DNA of 64,000 bases from Gilliamella sp. B3022 (GCF_028751545.1 NZ_CP071867.1:1895306-1959305), one strand, 5' to 3'; counted from the stretch's first letter, positions 28,232 to 41,095 are shown. Notes: generated from the sequence alone by a model not told the origin. Numbers and translations are program-made.

Positions 28232-29929
28232 ATGAACGGAAATGAAAAAACAGCGTTAATTGAACAACTGCAAACCATTGTTGGAAAAAAATACACTTTA
28301 ACAAATCCTAATCGGACTTTGCCTTATCGTCAAGGTATTCGTTTTGGTGAAGGTGATGCATTAGCTGTTGTATTACCTGGAACATTAGTAGAGCAATGGC
28401 AAATATTAAAAGTTTGTATTGCCGCTGATGTTATTGTTATTACACAATCAGCAAATACTGGCTTAACGGGTGGTTCGACCCCAGATGGTAATGATTATGA
28501 TAGACCCATTGTAATCGTGAGTACTCGTCGTTTAGAAGGTATTCAAATTATTGAAAATGGTGAGCAAGTCGTATGTTTACCAGGAAGTACATTATTTCGT
28601 TTGGAAAAAGAGTTAAAAAAATATAATCGAGGACCGCATTCAGTTATTGGATCATCATGTATCGGTGCATCTGTTATGGGCGGTATATGCAATAATTCTG
28701 GTGGGTCCCTAATTCAACGTGGTCCTGCCTATACACAAATGGCTGTTTTTGCACAATTAGATGCACAAGGTCAATTACATCTTGTTAACCACTTAGGCAT
28801 TGAACTGGGTGATGACCCAGAAACCATTTTACAGAATCTAGAAAATCATACCTATACTGAAAATGACATTAATCGCGATGCGGGTTTAGGTCACGATCAT
28901 CATTATTGTGATCATGTTCGTGAAGTTGATGCCGATACTCCTGCACGTTTTAATGCCGATCCAGCTCGCCATTATGAAGCTTCGGGTAGTGCCGGACGCT
29001 TAATGGTTTTTGCCGTACGTCTTGATACATTTCCATTAGAGAAAAAATCAGAGGTATTTTATATTGGTACCAATGATATAAACGAGTTAAATGATATTCG
29101 CCGTCATATTTTAAGTCAGTTTAAAACATTACCGGTATCAGGCGAATATATGCATCGAGTCGCATTTGATATTGCTGCGGTTTATGGCAAACCGACTTTT
29201 TTGGCTATCCAAAAATTAGGAACCGATACCATACCTCGCCTTTTCGCTTTTAAAAACTTTGTTGATCGTGTTACAGGTAAAATTCCATTTTTTCCAAAAA
29301 ACTTTTCTGATCATTTTTCTATTTTTGTCTCTAAATTTTTACCTAATCACTTACCGAAAACCATCCGTGACTACCGTGATCGTTATGAACATCATTTAAT
29401 TTTAAAAATGGCAGATGATGGTATTGCCGAAGCTGAAGCATTTTTAAGAGATTATTTCCAAAATAAAAACGGAAATTATTTTTTGTGTAATGCTAAAGAA
29501 GCCGAAGCGGCAATGTTACATCGTTTTGCTGCAGCAGGTGCTGCCACATCTTATCGAAATATCCATAGTAAAACAGTGGAAAACATTGTGGCATTAGATA
29601 TTGCCCTACGTCGTAATGATACAGATTGGTTTGAAACCTTGCCAAAAGACATTGATCAAAACTTTATCTATAAAATGTATTATGGGCATTTTTTCTGTTA
29701 TGTCTTTCATCAAGACTATATTGCTAAAACAGGCACAGATTGTGATGAAGTGAAGGAACAAATTTTGGCTTTACTTGATCAGCGTGGGGCACAATACCCA
29801 GCAGAACATAATGTTGGGCATCTGTATCACGCTAATGCCGATTTGAAAAAATTCTATCAAGAACTTGATCCGACTAATAGTCTAAATCCTGGTATTGGTA
29901 AAACTTCTAAGAAAAAATATTGGAAATAA
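28232..29929 (+). CDS. dld: Quinone-dependent D-lactate dehydrogenase
   Basis: A 565-aa FAD-dependent, membrane-associated respiratory enzyme oxidising D-lactate to pyruvate and passing electrons to quinone. The FAD-binding PCMH domain shows ANTGLTGGSTPDGNDYDR, GSSCIGASVMGGICNNSGGS and QRGPAYTQM. The C-terminal membrane-binding domain ends DPTNSLNPGIGKTSKKKYW as in E. coli Dld (571 aa). AAGTAGGTAAG lies before the ATG. Monocistronic, convergent with mutS. Confidence 0.95.
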   Translation: MNGNEKTALIEQLQTIVGKKYTLTNPNRTLPYRQGIRFGEGDALAVVLPGTLVEQWQILKVCIAADVIVITQSANTGLTGGSTPDGNDYDRPIVIVSTRRLEGIQIIENGEQVVCLPGSTLFRLEKELKKYNRGPHSVIGSSCIGASVMGGICNNSGGSLIQRGPAYTQMAVFAQLDAQGQLHLVNHLGIELGDDPETILQNLENHTYTENDINRDAGLGHDHHYCDHVREVDADTPARFNADPARHYEASGSAGRLMVFAVRLDTFPLEKKSEVFYIGTNDINELNDIRRHILSQFKTLPVSGEYMHRVAFDIAAVYGKPTFLAIQKLGTDTIPRLFAFKNFVDRVTGKIPFFPKNFSDHFSIFVSKFLPNHLPKTIRDYRDRYEHHLILKMADDGIAEAEAFLRDYFQNKNGNYFLCNAKEAEAAMLHRFAAAGAATSYRNIHSKTVENIVALDIALRRNDTDWFETLPKDIDQNFIYKMYYGHFFCYVFHQDYIAKTGTDCDEVKEQILALLDQRGAQYPAEHNVGHLYHANADLKKFYQELDPTNSLNPGIGKTSKKKYWK

Positions 29930-30123
29930 TCTTATTTAGGAAACTGTTAGTTGAAATAGGCTGGCGAAGCTTAGATGGAGATAATTTAACGCTCACAGAA
30001 CAACTTTAGTTGTTTTAACGAGCAGTGTAGCCGATCACTAATATTAATATTTTGATTAATCATTAAGATAATTATTGATTATTCTGTGATGATTAAGGAA
30101 GTTAGTTGAAAAAGATAGATAAA

Positions 30124-30146
30124 CAAAAAAGGGCACAAAGCCCTTT
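30124..30146 (-). terminator. Intrinsic terminator of mutS
   Basis: On the minus strand, AAAGGGC-TTTGT-GCCCTTT followed by a run of T, about 22 bp after the mutS stop. A strong G/C-core hairpin plus T-tract. A weaker AACAAC/GTTGTT hairpin at 29999-30014 may serve dld on the plus strand. Confidence 0.8.
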
Positions 30147-30167
30147 GTAATTTAGGAGGTATTGGTT

Positions 30168-32726
30168 TCACAGCATTTGCTTTAATTGATACAACATTTC
30201 TAATGCTTGTTTTGGTGTTAAGGCATCAGGATCGATCTGTTTAAGCGCTTGTTCAATTTCAGAAGGTTCACTTTCCGTCACAAAGCTAAGCTGCGATTGG
30301 TCAACATGGCTCTTTGCCGCTTGTTTCGAAATGACTTCGAGCTCTTTTAGCTTTTGTTTGGCGCGTTTTAATACTTGTTTTGGTACGCCAGCTAATCCGG
30401 CTACCGCAATACCAAAACTTTTACTGGCAGCACCTTCAGATACTTCGTGGATAAAGGCAACTGTATTGTCATGTTCAATGGCATCAAAATGAATATTATA
30501 AACGCCTTGCATATGTTCAGGTAGTTGCGTTAACTCAAAGTAATGGGTAGCAAAAAGTGTCATCGCCTTGATTTGGTTTGCTAAGTTTTCAGCACATGCC
30601 CAAGCTAAGGACAATCCGTCATAAGTCGATGTACCACGTCCAATCTCGTCCATTAGCACAAGGCTTTGTTCAGTGGCGTTATGCATTATGTTAGCGGTTT
30701 CAGTCATTTCGACCATAAATGTTGAACGCCCCGACGCTAAATCGTCAGAGGCACCAATTCGGGTAAAGATGCGATCAACCGGTCCAATAATGGTTTTTGA
30801 TGCGGGCACAAAACTACCTATGTAGCTCAGTAAAACAATTAATGCAGCTTGGCGCATATACGTGCTTTTACCACCCATATTAGGACCGGTGATAATGAGC
30901 AATCTTTTATCAGGTGAAAGCCGTAATGAGTTAGCAATAAATGGCGTTTGTAAAACTTGTTCAATAACAATATGGCGACCATTAATAATTTCAATACCTG
31001 CTTTTTCAGAAAATGTAGGGCATTGATAATTGAGTGTTAAAGCTCGTTCAGCTAAATTCGTTAAGACATCAAGTTCAGCGATAGCATCGGCACTGAGTAG
31101 CATATCGACAAGCTGTGGCATAAGTAAATCAAATAATTGATCATACAACTGTTTTTCAAGTGCTAGTGCACGACCTTTTGAGGTGAGGACTTTATCCTCA
31201 TACTCCTTAAGCTCTGGAATAATGTACCGTTCAACATTTTTGAGTGTTTGGCGTCGGGTATAGTGAATTGGTGCTAAATGGCTTTGTCCTCGACTAATTT
31301 GAATATAGTAGCCGTGTACAGCATTAAATCCGACTTTTAGTGTGTCTATACCTAAAGTTTCACGTTCGCGAATTTCCAGTTGTTCCAGATAATTCGTTGC
31401 ACCATCTGCAAGATTGCGTAGCTCGTCAAGTTCGGCATTGTAACCACTGGCAATGACGCCTCCATCACGAATAATGATAGGTGGTGTCTGGACAATTGCT
31501 CGCGTTAAAATAGATGCAATATGATCAAATTGATTGATTTTAGCTCGCAAAGCAATTAAAGCTGGCGTATTCATTTGGCTTAATAACTGTTGCATTTGAG
31601 GCAGTAAGTTATAAGCATCACGCAAACGGGCAAAATCACGTGGACGAGCTGTTCGTAGTGCAAGCCGTGCTAAAATACGCTCAAGGTCGCCAATGAGTTT
31701 TAATAATGGCTGAATATCATCAATATGATTTTGTAATTCACTGATTGCTTGTTGACGGTGTTGTAATAAATTTACGTCACGAATTGGGGCATGTAACCAG
31801 CGTTTTAACATGCGACTACCCATTGGGGTTTGGGTTTTATCTAAAATTTCAGCCACTGTATTTTGTGTGCCACCCGATAAATTTTCAGTGATTTCTAGGT
31901 TTCGCCGCGTTGCTGCGTCGAGTACCACAAAGTCGAAAGCTGATTGTTTGATGATTGAACGAATATGAGGTAGCGCGGTGCGCTGCGTATCTTTCACATA
32001 TTGCAGTAAACAGCCAGCTGCACTGAGTGCATAAAGGCAATCTTCCACGCCAAATCCGACTAAATCATTGGTACCAAATTGTAAATTAAGCTGTTGTTTG
32101 GCGGTTTCAAGGTCAAAATCCCAAATTTGGCGACGTCTTAAACCGTTGCGATGTTCGATCAAAGCCATTGATTGAAACTCTTCAGGATAAAGCAGTTCAA
32201 CTGGATTTGTACGTTGCAATTCAGCTTGAATTGATTCGTAACTATCTGTTTCAAAGATAAAAAATCGTCCAGAACTTATATCGAGTGTGGCATAACCATA
32301 GTGGTTTTTTGATTGCCATATTGATGCTAATAAATTATCTTTACGATCTTCTAATAATAATTCATCACTCACGGTACCAGGTGTTACGATACGAACAATT
32401 TTTCGCTCCACCGGACCTTTAGTTGTCGCAGGATCCCCGATTTGCTCACAAATCGCAACCGATTCACCAAGAGAAATTAATTTAGCCAAATAGCTTTCAA
32501 CAGCATGATAAGGTACGCCGGCCATCGGAATCGGCTCGCCATTAGAAGAACCACGTTTAGTTAACGAAATATCTAAAAGTTGCGAGCCACGCTTAGCGTC
32601 ATCATAAAACATCTCATAAAAATCGCCCATACGATAAAACAGTAGAATGTCGGGATTTTCAGCTTTTAACTTAAGATACTGTCGCATCATTGGTGTGTGG
32701 TTATCAAAATTATCTTCACTATTCAT
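30168..32726 (-). CDS. mutS: DNA mismatch repair ATPase MutS
   Basis: An 852-aa mismatch-recognition protein (E. coli MutS is 853 aa). The mismatch-binding domain has the intercalating Phe in [16 protein letters not shown]. The ATPase domain has Walker [10 protein letters not shown], then [17 protein letters not shown], the Walker B region [12 protein letters not shown] and ATHYFELT. The C-terminus [15 protein letters not shown] matches the helix-turn-helix/tetramerisation tail. I chose the ATG at 32726; an in-frame TTG nine codons upstream is less likely. Monocistronic, with its own terminator. Confidence 0.96.
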   Translation of the reverse strand: MNSEDNFDNHTPMMRQYLKLKAENPDILLFYRMGDFYEMFYDDAKRGSQLLDISLTKRGSSNGEPIPMAGVPYHAVESYLAKLISLGESVAICEQIGDPATTKGPVERKIVRIVTPGTVSDELLLEDRKDNLLASIWQSKNHYGYATLDISSGRFFIFETDSYESIQAELQRTNPVELLYPEEFQSMALIEHRNGLRRRQIWDFDLETAKQQLNLQFGTNDLVGFGVEDCLYALSAAGCLLQYVKDTQRTALPHIRSIIKQSAFDFVVLDAATRRNLEITENLSGGTQNTVAEILDKTQTPMGSRMLKRWLHAPIRDVNLLQHRQQAISELQNHIDDIQPLLKLIGDLERILARLALRTARPRDFARLRDAYNLLPQMQQLLSQMNTPALIALRAKINQFDHIASILTRAIVQTPPIIIRDGGVIASGYNAELDELRNLADGATNYLEQLEIRERETLGIDTLKVGFNAVHGYYIQISRGQSHLAPIHYTRRQTLKNVERYIIPELKEYEDKVLTSKGRALALEKQLYDQLFDLLMPQLVDMLLSADAIAELDVLTNLAERALTLNYQCPTFSEKAGIEIINGRHIVIEQVLQTPFIANSLRLSPDKRLLIITGPNMGGKSTYMRQAALIVLLSYIGSFVPASKTIIGPVDRIFTRIGASDDLASGRSTFMVEMTETANIMHNATEQSLVLMDEIGRGTSTYDGLSLAWACAENLANQIKAMTLFATHYFELTQLPEHMQGVYNIHFDAIEHDNTVAFIHEVSEGAASKSFGIAVAGLAGVPKQVLKRAKQKLKELEVISKQAAKSHVDQSQLSFVTESEPSEIEQALKQIDPDALTPKQALEMLYQLKQML

Positions 32727-34629
<1,903 letters not shown>

Positions 34630-34660
34630 TAAAAAATAATTTATTTTACTTATTTCAATA

Positions 34661-34683
34661 AGCGACCTTCGGGTCGCTTTTTT
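34661..34683 (+). terminator. Intrinsic terminator of gapA with UUCG loop
   Basis: AGCGACC-TTCG-GGTCGCT followed by T-rich DNA. The C(UUCG)G tetraloop is exceptionally stable. It ends 54 bp after the gapA stop. Confidence 0.93.
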
Positions 34684-34720
34684 AATTACATGATTGTTAT
34701 TAAGTTGTTAAAACAATAAA

Positions 34721-34745
34721 AAGCCCATTTATTTAAAATGGGCTT
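34721..34745 (-). terminator. Intrinsic terminator of the cold-shock gene
   Basis: Ten-bp stem AAGCCCATTT / AAATGGGCTT with a 5-nt loop, followed on the minus strand by TTTATTG, 30 bp after the csp stop. It may also back up gapA termination. Confidence 0.8.
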
Positions 34746-34775
34746 TGATTTCACACTAATAAAGAAATTAGTTAG

Positions 34776-34985
34776 TTAAATAACAACAACTTCAGCTGCT
34801 GCTGGTCCACGAGGGCTATCTTGGATAGCAAATTCGACTTGTTGACCTTCAGCTAATGTTTTAAATCCGTCGCCGGAAATAGCTGAGAAGTGAACAAATA
34901 CGTCCTTACTTCCATCGGTAGGGGTTATAAAACCGAAACCTTTACTCTCGTTAAACCATTTTACTTGGCCAGTTTTCTTATTCAT
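34776..34985 (-). CDS. CspA-family cold-shock/RNA chaperone protein (CspE/CspC-like)
   Basis: A 69-aa cold-shock-domain protein. RNP1 KGFGFITP and RNP2 VFVHFSAI are intact, and [14 protein letters not shown] matches E. coli CspE/CspC. It binds single-stranded RNA and DNA, melting secondary structure. Which of the csp paralogues it replaces cannot be fixed from one copy. The E. coli CspA cold-induced group has a long structured 5'-UTR; the upstream region here has some hairpins but no recognisable cold box. Terminated by a clear hairpin. Confidence 0.92.
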   Translation of the reverse strand: MNKKTGQVKWFNESKGFGFITPTDGSKDVFVHFSAISGDGFKTLAEGQQVEFAIQDSPRGPAAAEVVVI

Positions 34986-35314
34986 TTACTAGACATCCTA
35001 ACAATAATTAATAATTTGCCTTTAAGGCACGAATAGACCTTCACTTAGTATTATTATTTCAACTCAAAACTAAAAATATGATTAACGTTACATAAAAAAA
35101 GTTAATCGTTTTCATAATAAAATACTGCGTTATAAGTCTGCTACTATTACCGCATAAATTATATTCGAAAGCAAGATCTTAATGACAATTTTTTCATCTT
35201 ATAATGCAGTTTTATATATATTTCTGTTTAAAATATACTTAATTTGATATAAAACAATTAAAAGATGACAAAAAATTAATTTTATTTCGAAAGTCAAAGT
35301 TAAGTATAAAAAAA
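34986..35314. other. Upstream region of the cold-shock gene
   Basis: 329 bp without a gene. It contains a small GCCTTTAAGGC hairpin close to the csp start and a GATTAAC/GTTAATC inverted repeat at 35080-35107. These may lie in a structured leader or promoter of csp. No promoter boxes can be named with confidence. Confidence 0.35.
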
Positions 35315-35341
35315 GAGTCACTAAAGATTTTTTAGTGACTC
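35315..35341 (-). terminator. Intrinsic terminator of ppa
   Basis: Eleven-bp perfect stem GAGTCACTAAA / TTTAGTGACTC with a 5-nt loop, flanked on the minus-strand 3' side by seven T. It lies about 60 bp after the ppa stop. A T-rich flank on the other side could allow bidirectional function. Confidence 0.88.
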
Positions 35342-35401
35342 CTTTTTATAACTTTTTGTAATGATTGCTTAATACGAATTTTGTAATTTTTTTGATTAAG
35401 C

Positions 35402-35932
35402 CTATTTTTTATTAGCTCTTTCGAAAGATTCGATAATTTCTTTACGAGCTGCTTCTGCGTTTTCCCATCCCTCTACTTTAACCCATTTCCCTTTTTCGAG
35501 TGCTTTGTATTGTTCGAAGAAGTGTTTAATTTGAGATTTTAATAATTCTGGTAAATCCTCAACATCTTTAATATGGTCATATTCTTTTGAAAGTTTAGTA
35601 TGTGGTACTGCGACTAATTTAGCATCTTCACCCGCTTCGTCTGTCATTTTTAATACACCAACAGGACGGCAGCGAATAACTGAACCTGGTTGTAATGGGT
35701 ATGGTGTCGGGACTAATACATCAACAGGATCACCATCAAGAGATAATGTGTTATTGATATAGCCATAGTTACACGGGTAAAACATAGCTGTTGCCATAAA
35801 ACGGTCAACAAATACTGCGCCAGTATCTTTATCTACTTCATATTTGATTGGATCTGCATTGGCAGGAATTTCAATCACAACATAAATATCATCGGGTAAT
35901 TCTTTACCTGCTGGTACATTCAAAAGTCCCAT
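35402..35932 (-). CDS. ppa: Inorganic pyrophosphatase
   Basis: A 176-aa family I soluble pyrophosphatase that pulls biosynthetic reactions by hydrolysing PPi. Seen: [20 protein letters not shown] near the N-terminus, the metal-binding signature DGDPVDVLV, and [13 protein letters not shown]. Length and sequence match the E. coli enzyme (176 aa). GAGGATACAAAA precedes the ATG. Monocistronic. Confidence 0.96.
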   Translation of the reverse strand: MGLLNVPAGKELPDDIYVVIEIPANADPIKYEVDKDTGAVFVDRFMATAMFYPCNYGYINNTLSLDGDPVDVLVPTPYPLQPGSVIRCRPVGVLKMTDEAGEDAKLVAVPHTKLSKEYDHIKDVEDLPELLKSQIKHFFEQYKALEKGKWVKVEGWENAEAARKEIIESFERANKK

Positions 35933-35997
35933 TTTTGTATCCTCTATCTTAGTTAATAATAGTTTAGTTCATTAGTAATGAGCGTACATTATAAAAC

Positions 35998-36534
35998 TTA
36001 TTCTGTATCGCTCAATTCTTTTAAATATTGAAAAATTTGTCTTGCTGTTTTTGGTGGTTTATTGGTTTGTAACTCTTTTTTAGCTAAACGAGCCAAAGTA
36101 CGCAGTTGTTGCCTGTCAGCATTTGGAAATAAACTAATAATGGTTTCAGCATCACCTGTTTCAATAAGATCATCGCGCAATTTTTCCAATTTATGAAATA
36201 TCGCTATTTGTTGGTTATGGCGATTTTTAAGTTTGTTTAGTGCAAGGGTTATCGGTTCAATATCTCGACTGCGAAGCAGCTTACCAATATATTGAATTTG
36301 TCTTCTATAACCTTCTTTTTTGATTTTTTGCGCTAATTCAATAGCGTAAAGTAAATCTTCATCAAGAGGAATTTTTACAATTTCATTTTTACTTAAATTA
36401 ACTAGTTCAATACCGAGTTTTTTAAGCTCTTCAGCATCTCTTTTAATTTCACTTTTACTGACGTAAATGATCTCATCTTCGATCTCCTCGACAGCTAAGT
36501 TTGGCTCTTTGATTGTCTCTTGATTTTGATTCAT
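35998..36534 (-). CDS. darP: Ribosome maturation factor DarP (YjgA)
   Basis: A 178-aa helical, highly charged protein of the DUF615/YjgA family, which acts late in 50S subunit assembly. Conserved blocks: [78 protein letters not shown] and [16 protein letters not shown]. An acidic N-terminus is typical. It diverges from pmbA across 77 bp, the same pairing as yjgA-pmbA in E. coli. Confidence 0.94.
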   Translation of the reverse strand: MNQNQETIKEPNLAVEEIEDEIIYVSKSEIKRDAEELKKLGIELVNLSKNEIVKIPLDEDLLYAIELAQKIKKEGYRRQIQYIGKLLRSRDIEPITLALNKLKNRHNQQIAIFHKLEKLRDDLIETGDAETIISLFPNADRQQLRTLARLAKKELQTNKPPKTARQIFQYLKELSDTE

Positions 36535-36611
36535 ATGATTTCTTTTGTTAACTAAAATGCAATTCTGGCTTATTATAACGTATCACTAGCAGAATTGTAG
36601 AAAATAATGAA

Positions 36612-37964
36612 ATGAGTATAGAACAAATCAAGAAAGAAGCTTTAGTCCAAAAAGAGAATTTATCCGCTATTGTGGCTCATGCTATTGAGCAAGCTAAACC
36701 AAGAGTTGATTCAGTTGAAGTTTCAATTAATCAATCTACAGGTATAAGTATAAGTACTCGTATGGGTGAAACTGAAAACGTAGAATTTAATAGTGATGGT
36801 GCGTTAGGCATTACGGTTTATCAGAACCAACGTAAGGGTAGTGCCTCGACGAATGATTTATCTCCGCAAGCAATTGCCCAAACCATTGATATGGCCATCA
36901 ATATTATGCAATATACTTCATCCGATCCTTATTCTGGTTTAGGTGAGGCAGAATTGATGGCATTCGATGCACCTGATTTAGACCTCTTTTATCCTGGTGA
37001 TTTGAATGTAGATGAAGCTATAGAAAAATCTAAACAAACAGAAGAAGCTGCGTTAGCTTACCCCAAGATTTTAAATAGTGATGGTGGTTATTTTAGTAGC
37101 CGTTATGGCATTTATATGTATGGCAATAGTTTAGGTATGTTGAATGGTTATTGCGCAAGTTCTCATTCATTATCATGTTCAGTTATTGCCAAACAAGATG
37201 AGCAAATGGAACGCAATTATGCTTTTACTTATTCACGGGACATTAACGATTTAAAATCGCCATTATGGATTGGTCAACAAGCGGCTGAAAAAACTATAGC
37301 TCATTTAGGGGCGAAACAAATTGAAACCATGCAAGTACCCGTTCTGTTTTGTGCAGAGGTTGCCGTCGGACTAATTAGACACTTGGTGGGTGCAATAAGT
37401 GGTGGAGCAATTTATCGTAAATCTTCGTTTTTATTAGATAGCGTGGGCGAAAGAATATTTCCATCTTGGTTAACTATTTTTGAAAATCCTTTTATATTAA
37501 AAGGCATTGGTTCTTCACCATTTGATAGTGAAGGAACAAGAACTGTTAAACGTAATATCATTGAGCATGGCGTTTTGCAAACGTATTTGCTGAGTAATTA
37601 TTCAGCCAGAAAATTAGGTCTAAAATCAACAGGGCATGCGGGTGGTATACATAATTGGTTAGTCTCATCAAGTCAAACCGATGCAGACTTTAATGGAATG
37701 TTAGCAAAATTGGATAAGGGTATTGTGGTGACCTCTTTAATGGGAGATGGTGTTAATAATGTTACGGGGGATTATTCACGAGGAGCAACTGGATTCTGGG
37801 TTGAAAATGGTCAAATTCAGTATCCAATCAATGAATTCACCGTTGCAGGTAATCTTAAAGATATGTATCAAAATATTGTGGCGATAGGGAATGATCTTGA
37901 AACAAGAAGTAACATTCAATGTGGATCGATTTTAATTGAAAATATAAGCATAGCTGGAAGATAA
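36612..37964 (+). CDS. pmbA: PmbA/TldE subunit of the TldD-TldE metalloprotease
   Basis: A 450-aa subunit of the TldD/TldE protease that matures microcin B17 and degrades CcdA in E. coli. Family blocks: GMLNGYCASSHSLSCS, VLFCAEVAVGLIRHLVGAIS, GGAIYRKSSFLLDSVGE, EHGVLQTYLLSNYSARKLG, TGHAGGIHNWLV and GDYSRGATGFWVENG. The TldE subunit lacks the HExxxH metal site, which TldD supplies; tldD is not in this window. It is followed 6 bp later by a SulP gene. Confidence 0.92.
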   Translation: MSIEQIKKEALVQKENLSAIVAHAIEQAKPRVDSVEVSINQSTGISISTRMGETENVEFNSDGALGITVYQNQRKGSASTNDLSPQAIAQTIDMAINIMQYTSSDPYSGLGEAELMAFDAPDLDLFYPGDLNVDEAIEKSKQTEEAALAYPKILNSDGGYFSSRYGIYMYGNSLGMLNGYCASSHSLSCSVIAKQDEQMERNYAFTYSRDINDLKSPLWIGQQAAEKTIAHLGAKQIETMQVPVLFCAEVAVGLIRHLVGAISGGAIYRKSSFLLDSVGERIFPSWLTIFENPFILKGIGSSPFDSEGTRTVKRNIIEHGVLQTYLLSNYSARKLGLKSTGHAGGIHNWLVSSSQTDADFNGMLAKLDKGIVVTSLMGDGVNNVTGDYSRGATGFWVENGQIQYPINEFTVAGNLKDMYQNIVAIGNDLETRSNIQCGSILIENISIAGR

Positions 37965-37970
37965 TAAAAT

Positions 37971-39719
37971 ATGCAAAAAGTAGAAAACAAAGGGGTATTA
38001 CAAAAAATAGCATTATGGATGCCTGGATTAGTCAGTTTATTGCATTATAAACGTGAATATTTTAATTCTGATATAAAGGCAGGCTTATCCGTAGCGGCTG
38101 TTTCGTTACCTGTATCAATTGCTTACGCTGAATTAACGGGTGTTGGTGCAATAGCCGGCTTATACTCAACCATTTTACCTCTTATTGTTTATGCACTTTT
38201 TGGTTCTTCCCGACAACTTATTGTTGGTCCTGATACCGCAACTTGTGCAGTAGTTGCGGCTGTTGTTTTTCCTTTGGCGGCAAATGATCCCATTTTACGC
38301 TGGCAATTGGTTGTTTTATTAACCATTATGATTGGTATATGGTGTATCATTGCGGGTAAGTTGCATTTAGGAGCACTGGCTGATTTACTCAGTCAACCGA
38401 TTTTAATTGGTCTACTCAACGGAATTTCAATTACAATTATCATTGATCAATTGGCTAAAACTTTAGGATTTTCCTATGACTTTTCATACTTAATTGAACG
38501 AGTTGTGTATTTACCTTTTAAAATATCACAAATTCATATTTTAACTGCATTGATCTCGTTTTTTACTTTACTCTTATTGATTGTTTTGAGAAGATCAAAA
38601 CCTCGATATCCAGCCCCGCTTTTAGCTGTAATGATAACGACGTTTTTTTCGTGGTTATTTAATTTTGAATCGTACGATATCCGTATCATTGGCCAAGTTA
38701 GTGGCGAATTTATACCTACTGAATCCTGGATTGATTTTGATAAAGGAAAAATGAGAGATTTAGTGGTGCCATCACTGAATATAGCGGTTATCTGTTTTGT
38801 CAGTATGATGATTACGGTACGCAGTTTTGCATCCAAAAATAATTATGAAACAAACGCAGATATTGAATTTAAAGCCTTGGGTATGGCAAATATTGTAGCC
38901 GGGTTATCACAAGGATTCGTGGTAAGTGGTACTTCATCGCGTACTGCAGTTAATGATGCCAATGGCGGTAAAACTCAGTTGGTTTCAATTATTGCAGCAA
39001 TATTAATTGGTTTTATAGTTCTGTTTTTTTTAGCGCCGTTGCAATACATTCCAACTTGTGTATTAGGGGTGATTTTAATTTACTCTTCGTTTTCTCTTAT
39101 TAATTTTCAAACTATATTTCGCTTTTTTAAATTTGATCGCGATGCATTTTATTTAAGTTTAATCACATTTATCTCGGTATTATTGATAGGTATTATCCCA
39201 GGTATGGCGCTCGCTGTTTTGTTAGGGCTATTTCTATTTTTACGCCGTGTTTTCAGACCGAAAGATCAACTATTGGGGATCGATGATAGTGGTCGTATTC
39301 ACTCTTTAGGTAAAGAGGTTAAAAAATTAAAAAATACAATGATTTATCGTTTTAACTCCCCGCTAACTTATTTTAACATTGCATATTTTAAGCGAAAAAT
39401 TATAAGTTATATTGACGAAGCTGAAGAGCCAATAAACTACGTTATCGTTGATGCTATTCCTTGTTTTACTTATAAAGATGTCAGCGTGTTATTAGGTGTT
39501 GAAGAATTAGTTAAATCTTTAAAAGTCCGAAATGTTATATTAATCCTATCAGGTAGACGAAAAACACTCAAAAATTGGTTTAAGCAGATGAATATACAGC
39601 TTGATGAAGAGTATATTGAATTTGCTTATGATCTCTATTTTTCAGTAAAGTCAGTGCAAAGTAAAGAACATATGGACAATGATGAAGAAGGTTTGGATAG
39701 CAAAAATATTGTTATTTAA
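37971..39719 (+). CDS. SulP (SLC26-like) anion transporter with STAS domain
   Basis: A 582-aa inner-membrane transporter. About twelve to fourteen membrane segments cover residues 30-430, beginning with the signature DIKAGLSVAAVSLPVSIAYAELTG and YSTILPLIVYALFGSSRQLIVGPDTATC. A C-terminal cytoplasmic STAS domain spans about 455-560 (MIYRFNSPLTYFNIAYFKRK, YVIVDAIPCFTYKDVS). Substrates in the family include sulfate, bicarbonate and dicarboxylates; nothing here decides between them. It starts 6 bp after pmbA and precedes yfaY by 24 bp, so a shared transcript is likely. Confidence 0.87.
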   Translation: MQKVENKGVLQKIALWMPGLVSLLHYKREYFNSDIKAGLSVAAVSLPVSIAYAELTGVGAIAGLYSTILPLIVYALFGSSRQLIVGPDTATCAVVAAVVFPLAANDPILRWQLVVLLTIMIGIWCIIAGKLHLGALADLLSQPILIGLLNGISITIIIDQLAKTLGFSYDFSYLIERVVYLPFKISQIHILTALISFFTLLLLIVLRRSKPRYPAPLLAVMITTFFSWLFNFESYDIRIIGQVSGEFIPTESWIDFDKGKMRDLVVPSLNIAVICFVSMMITVRSFASKNNYETNADIEFKALGMANIVAGLSQGFVVSGTSSRTAVNDANGGKTQLVSIIAAILIGFIVLFFLAPLQYIPTCVLGVILIYSSFSLINFQTIFRFFKFDRDAFYLSLITFISVLLIGIIPGMALAVLLGLFLFLRRVFRPKDQLLGIDDSGRIHSLGKEVKKLKNTMIYRFNSPLTYFNIAYFKRKIISYIDEAEEPINYVIVDAIPCFTYKDVSVLLGVEELVKSLKVRNVILILSGRRKTLKNWFKQMNIQLDEEYIEFAYDLYFSVKSVQSKEHMDNDEEGLDSKNIVI

Positions 39720-39743
39720 TCATTATTTGTTTAAGGGGTATTT

Positions 39744-40958
39744 GTGATTAAAAAAAAGATAAACATCGAAATGCTCAGTACTGGTGATGAGGTGTTACAT
39801 GGGCAAATAATTGATACTAACGCTGCGTGGTTGTCTCAATTCCTTTTTCAAGAAGGTATCTTAATAACATCCAAACATACAGTTGGTGATGATTTGACTC
39901 AGCTAATTAGCACACTTCAACAACATAGTTTAGATAATGATATTATTATTGTGAATGGTGGCTTAGGACCAACAAGTGATGATTTAAGCGCTCAAGCAGC
40001 AGCGTTAGCCAATCATGAACCCCTTATATTGCATCAAGAGTGGCTGAGCAAAATTGAACAATTTTTTTTAAGGCATGGTAAAACTATGTCACCAAGTAAT
40101 ATAAAGCAAGCAATGTTACCACAAAGTGCTACTTTAATTGATAATCCGATTGGAACGGCATGTGGCTTTAAAATACAAATCAATCACTGCCTTTTATATT
40201 TTACTCCAGGTGTACCTAGCGAATTCAAGGAAATGATTAAAACCTGGATTTTGCCTGAAATTAAATTAAACTTTCCAACATTAGAAAAGAAATTGTGTTA
40301 TCGACTGATGACAATGGGGCAAACCGAAAGTAATTTAGCGACTCAAATTGATGATAACCTCAATTTACCAACGGATATTGTGATTGGATATCGAGCAACA
40401 ATGCCAATGATTGAACTGAAATTAACAGGTTCAGAAGAGCAAAAAACTAAGATGGATGCGTTATGGCAAAAAATTAAAGCAATAGTTGCTAACAATTTTT
40501 TGTATGAAGGAGTCTTAACGCAACATGGAGATCTAGGCTTAGCGATGTTTGTTTCTAAAATTTTAATCGAAAAAGGGCAAACAATTGCAGTTATTGAACA
40601 TCAATCCGCAGGGCGCATCGCTCACCAATTATTTGAGTGTGAAGCACCACTGGTTAAGTCGGAAATCGTTCCATTGTTTCCTGAGGCTTTTAAAGACTAT
40701 TGTTTACATGTATTAACCAGAAATAGAGCTGATATCGTGCTAGGGTTAGTTAATTTTAGAGAAAAAAATACGGAATTCACATTGATAATAGCCACTTCTC
40801 AACAATTTTTCCAATTTAATTTGAAATATACTGGTCAAGTACAGAATCGTGAAATCACTCAAAAAATTCTTTGTGCAATTGCTTTAGATGCTTTACGCCG
40901 TTATCTTCTAAACATGCCAATTCTTGGAAAGAATGTTTGGTTAGATTTGATTGAATAA
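39744..40958 (+). CDS. yfaY: CinA-like protein YfaY
   Basis: A 404-aa two-domain protein. The N-terminal MoCF/CinA domain has MLSTGDEVLHGQIIDTNAAW, IIVNGGLGPTSDDLSA and PIGTACGFKI with YFTPGVPSEFKEM. The C-terminal half corresponds to the PncC-type nicotinamide-nucleotide amidase fold, but the usual ESCTGG active-site stretch reads VIEHQSAGRIA, so that site is probably dead. E. coli YfaY is degenerate in the same region. The start GTG or ATG is uncertain: GTG at 39744 with AAGGGGTA upstream looks right. Likely role in NAD or pyridine-nucleotide repair is inference. Confidence 0.85.
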   Translation: MIKKKINIEMLSTGDEVLHGQIIDTNAAWLSQFLFQEGILITSKHTVGDDLTQLISTLQQHSLDNDIIIVNGGLGPTSDDLSAQAAALANHEPLILHQEWLSKIEQFFLRHGKTMSPSNIKQAMLPQSATLIDNPIGTACGFKIQINHCLLYFTPGVPSEFKEMIKTWILPEIKLNFPTLEKKLCYRLMTMGQTESNLATQIDDNLNLPTDIVIGYRATMPMIELKLTGSEEQKTKMDALWQKIKAIVANNFLYEGVLTQHGDLGLAMFVSKILIEKGQTIAVIEHQSAGRIAHQLFECEAPLVKSEIVPLFPEAFKDYCLHVLTRNRADIVLGLVNFREKNTEFTLIIATSQQFFQFNLKYTGQVQNREITQKILCAIALDALRRYLLNMPILGKNVWLDLIE

Positions 40959-41095
40959 CTATTGATAGTTTTTTGTAAAAAAATCAGCTAGCTTGAGTTT
41001 ATAAATAATATTAATATGGACAATTTGCTACAAAATTAAGTACAATAATAGATCTTTCAAATAAAGCAATTTAGTAAAACAAATTAGAGGTAAAA

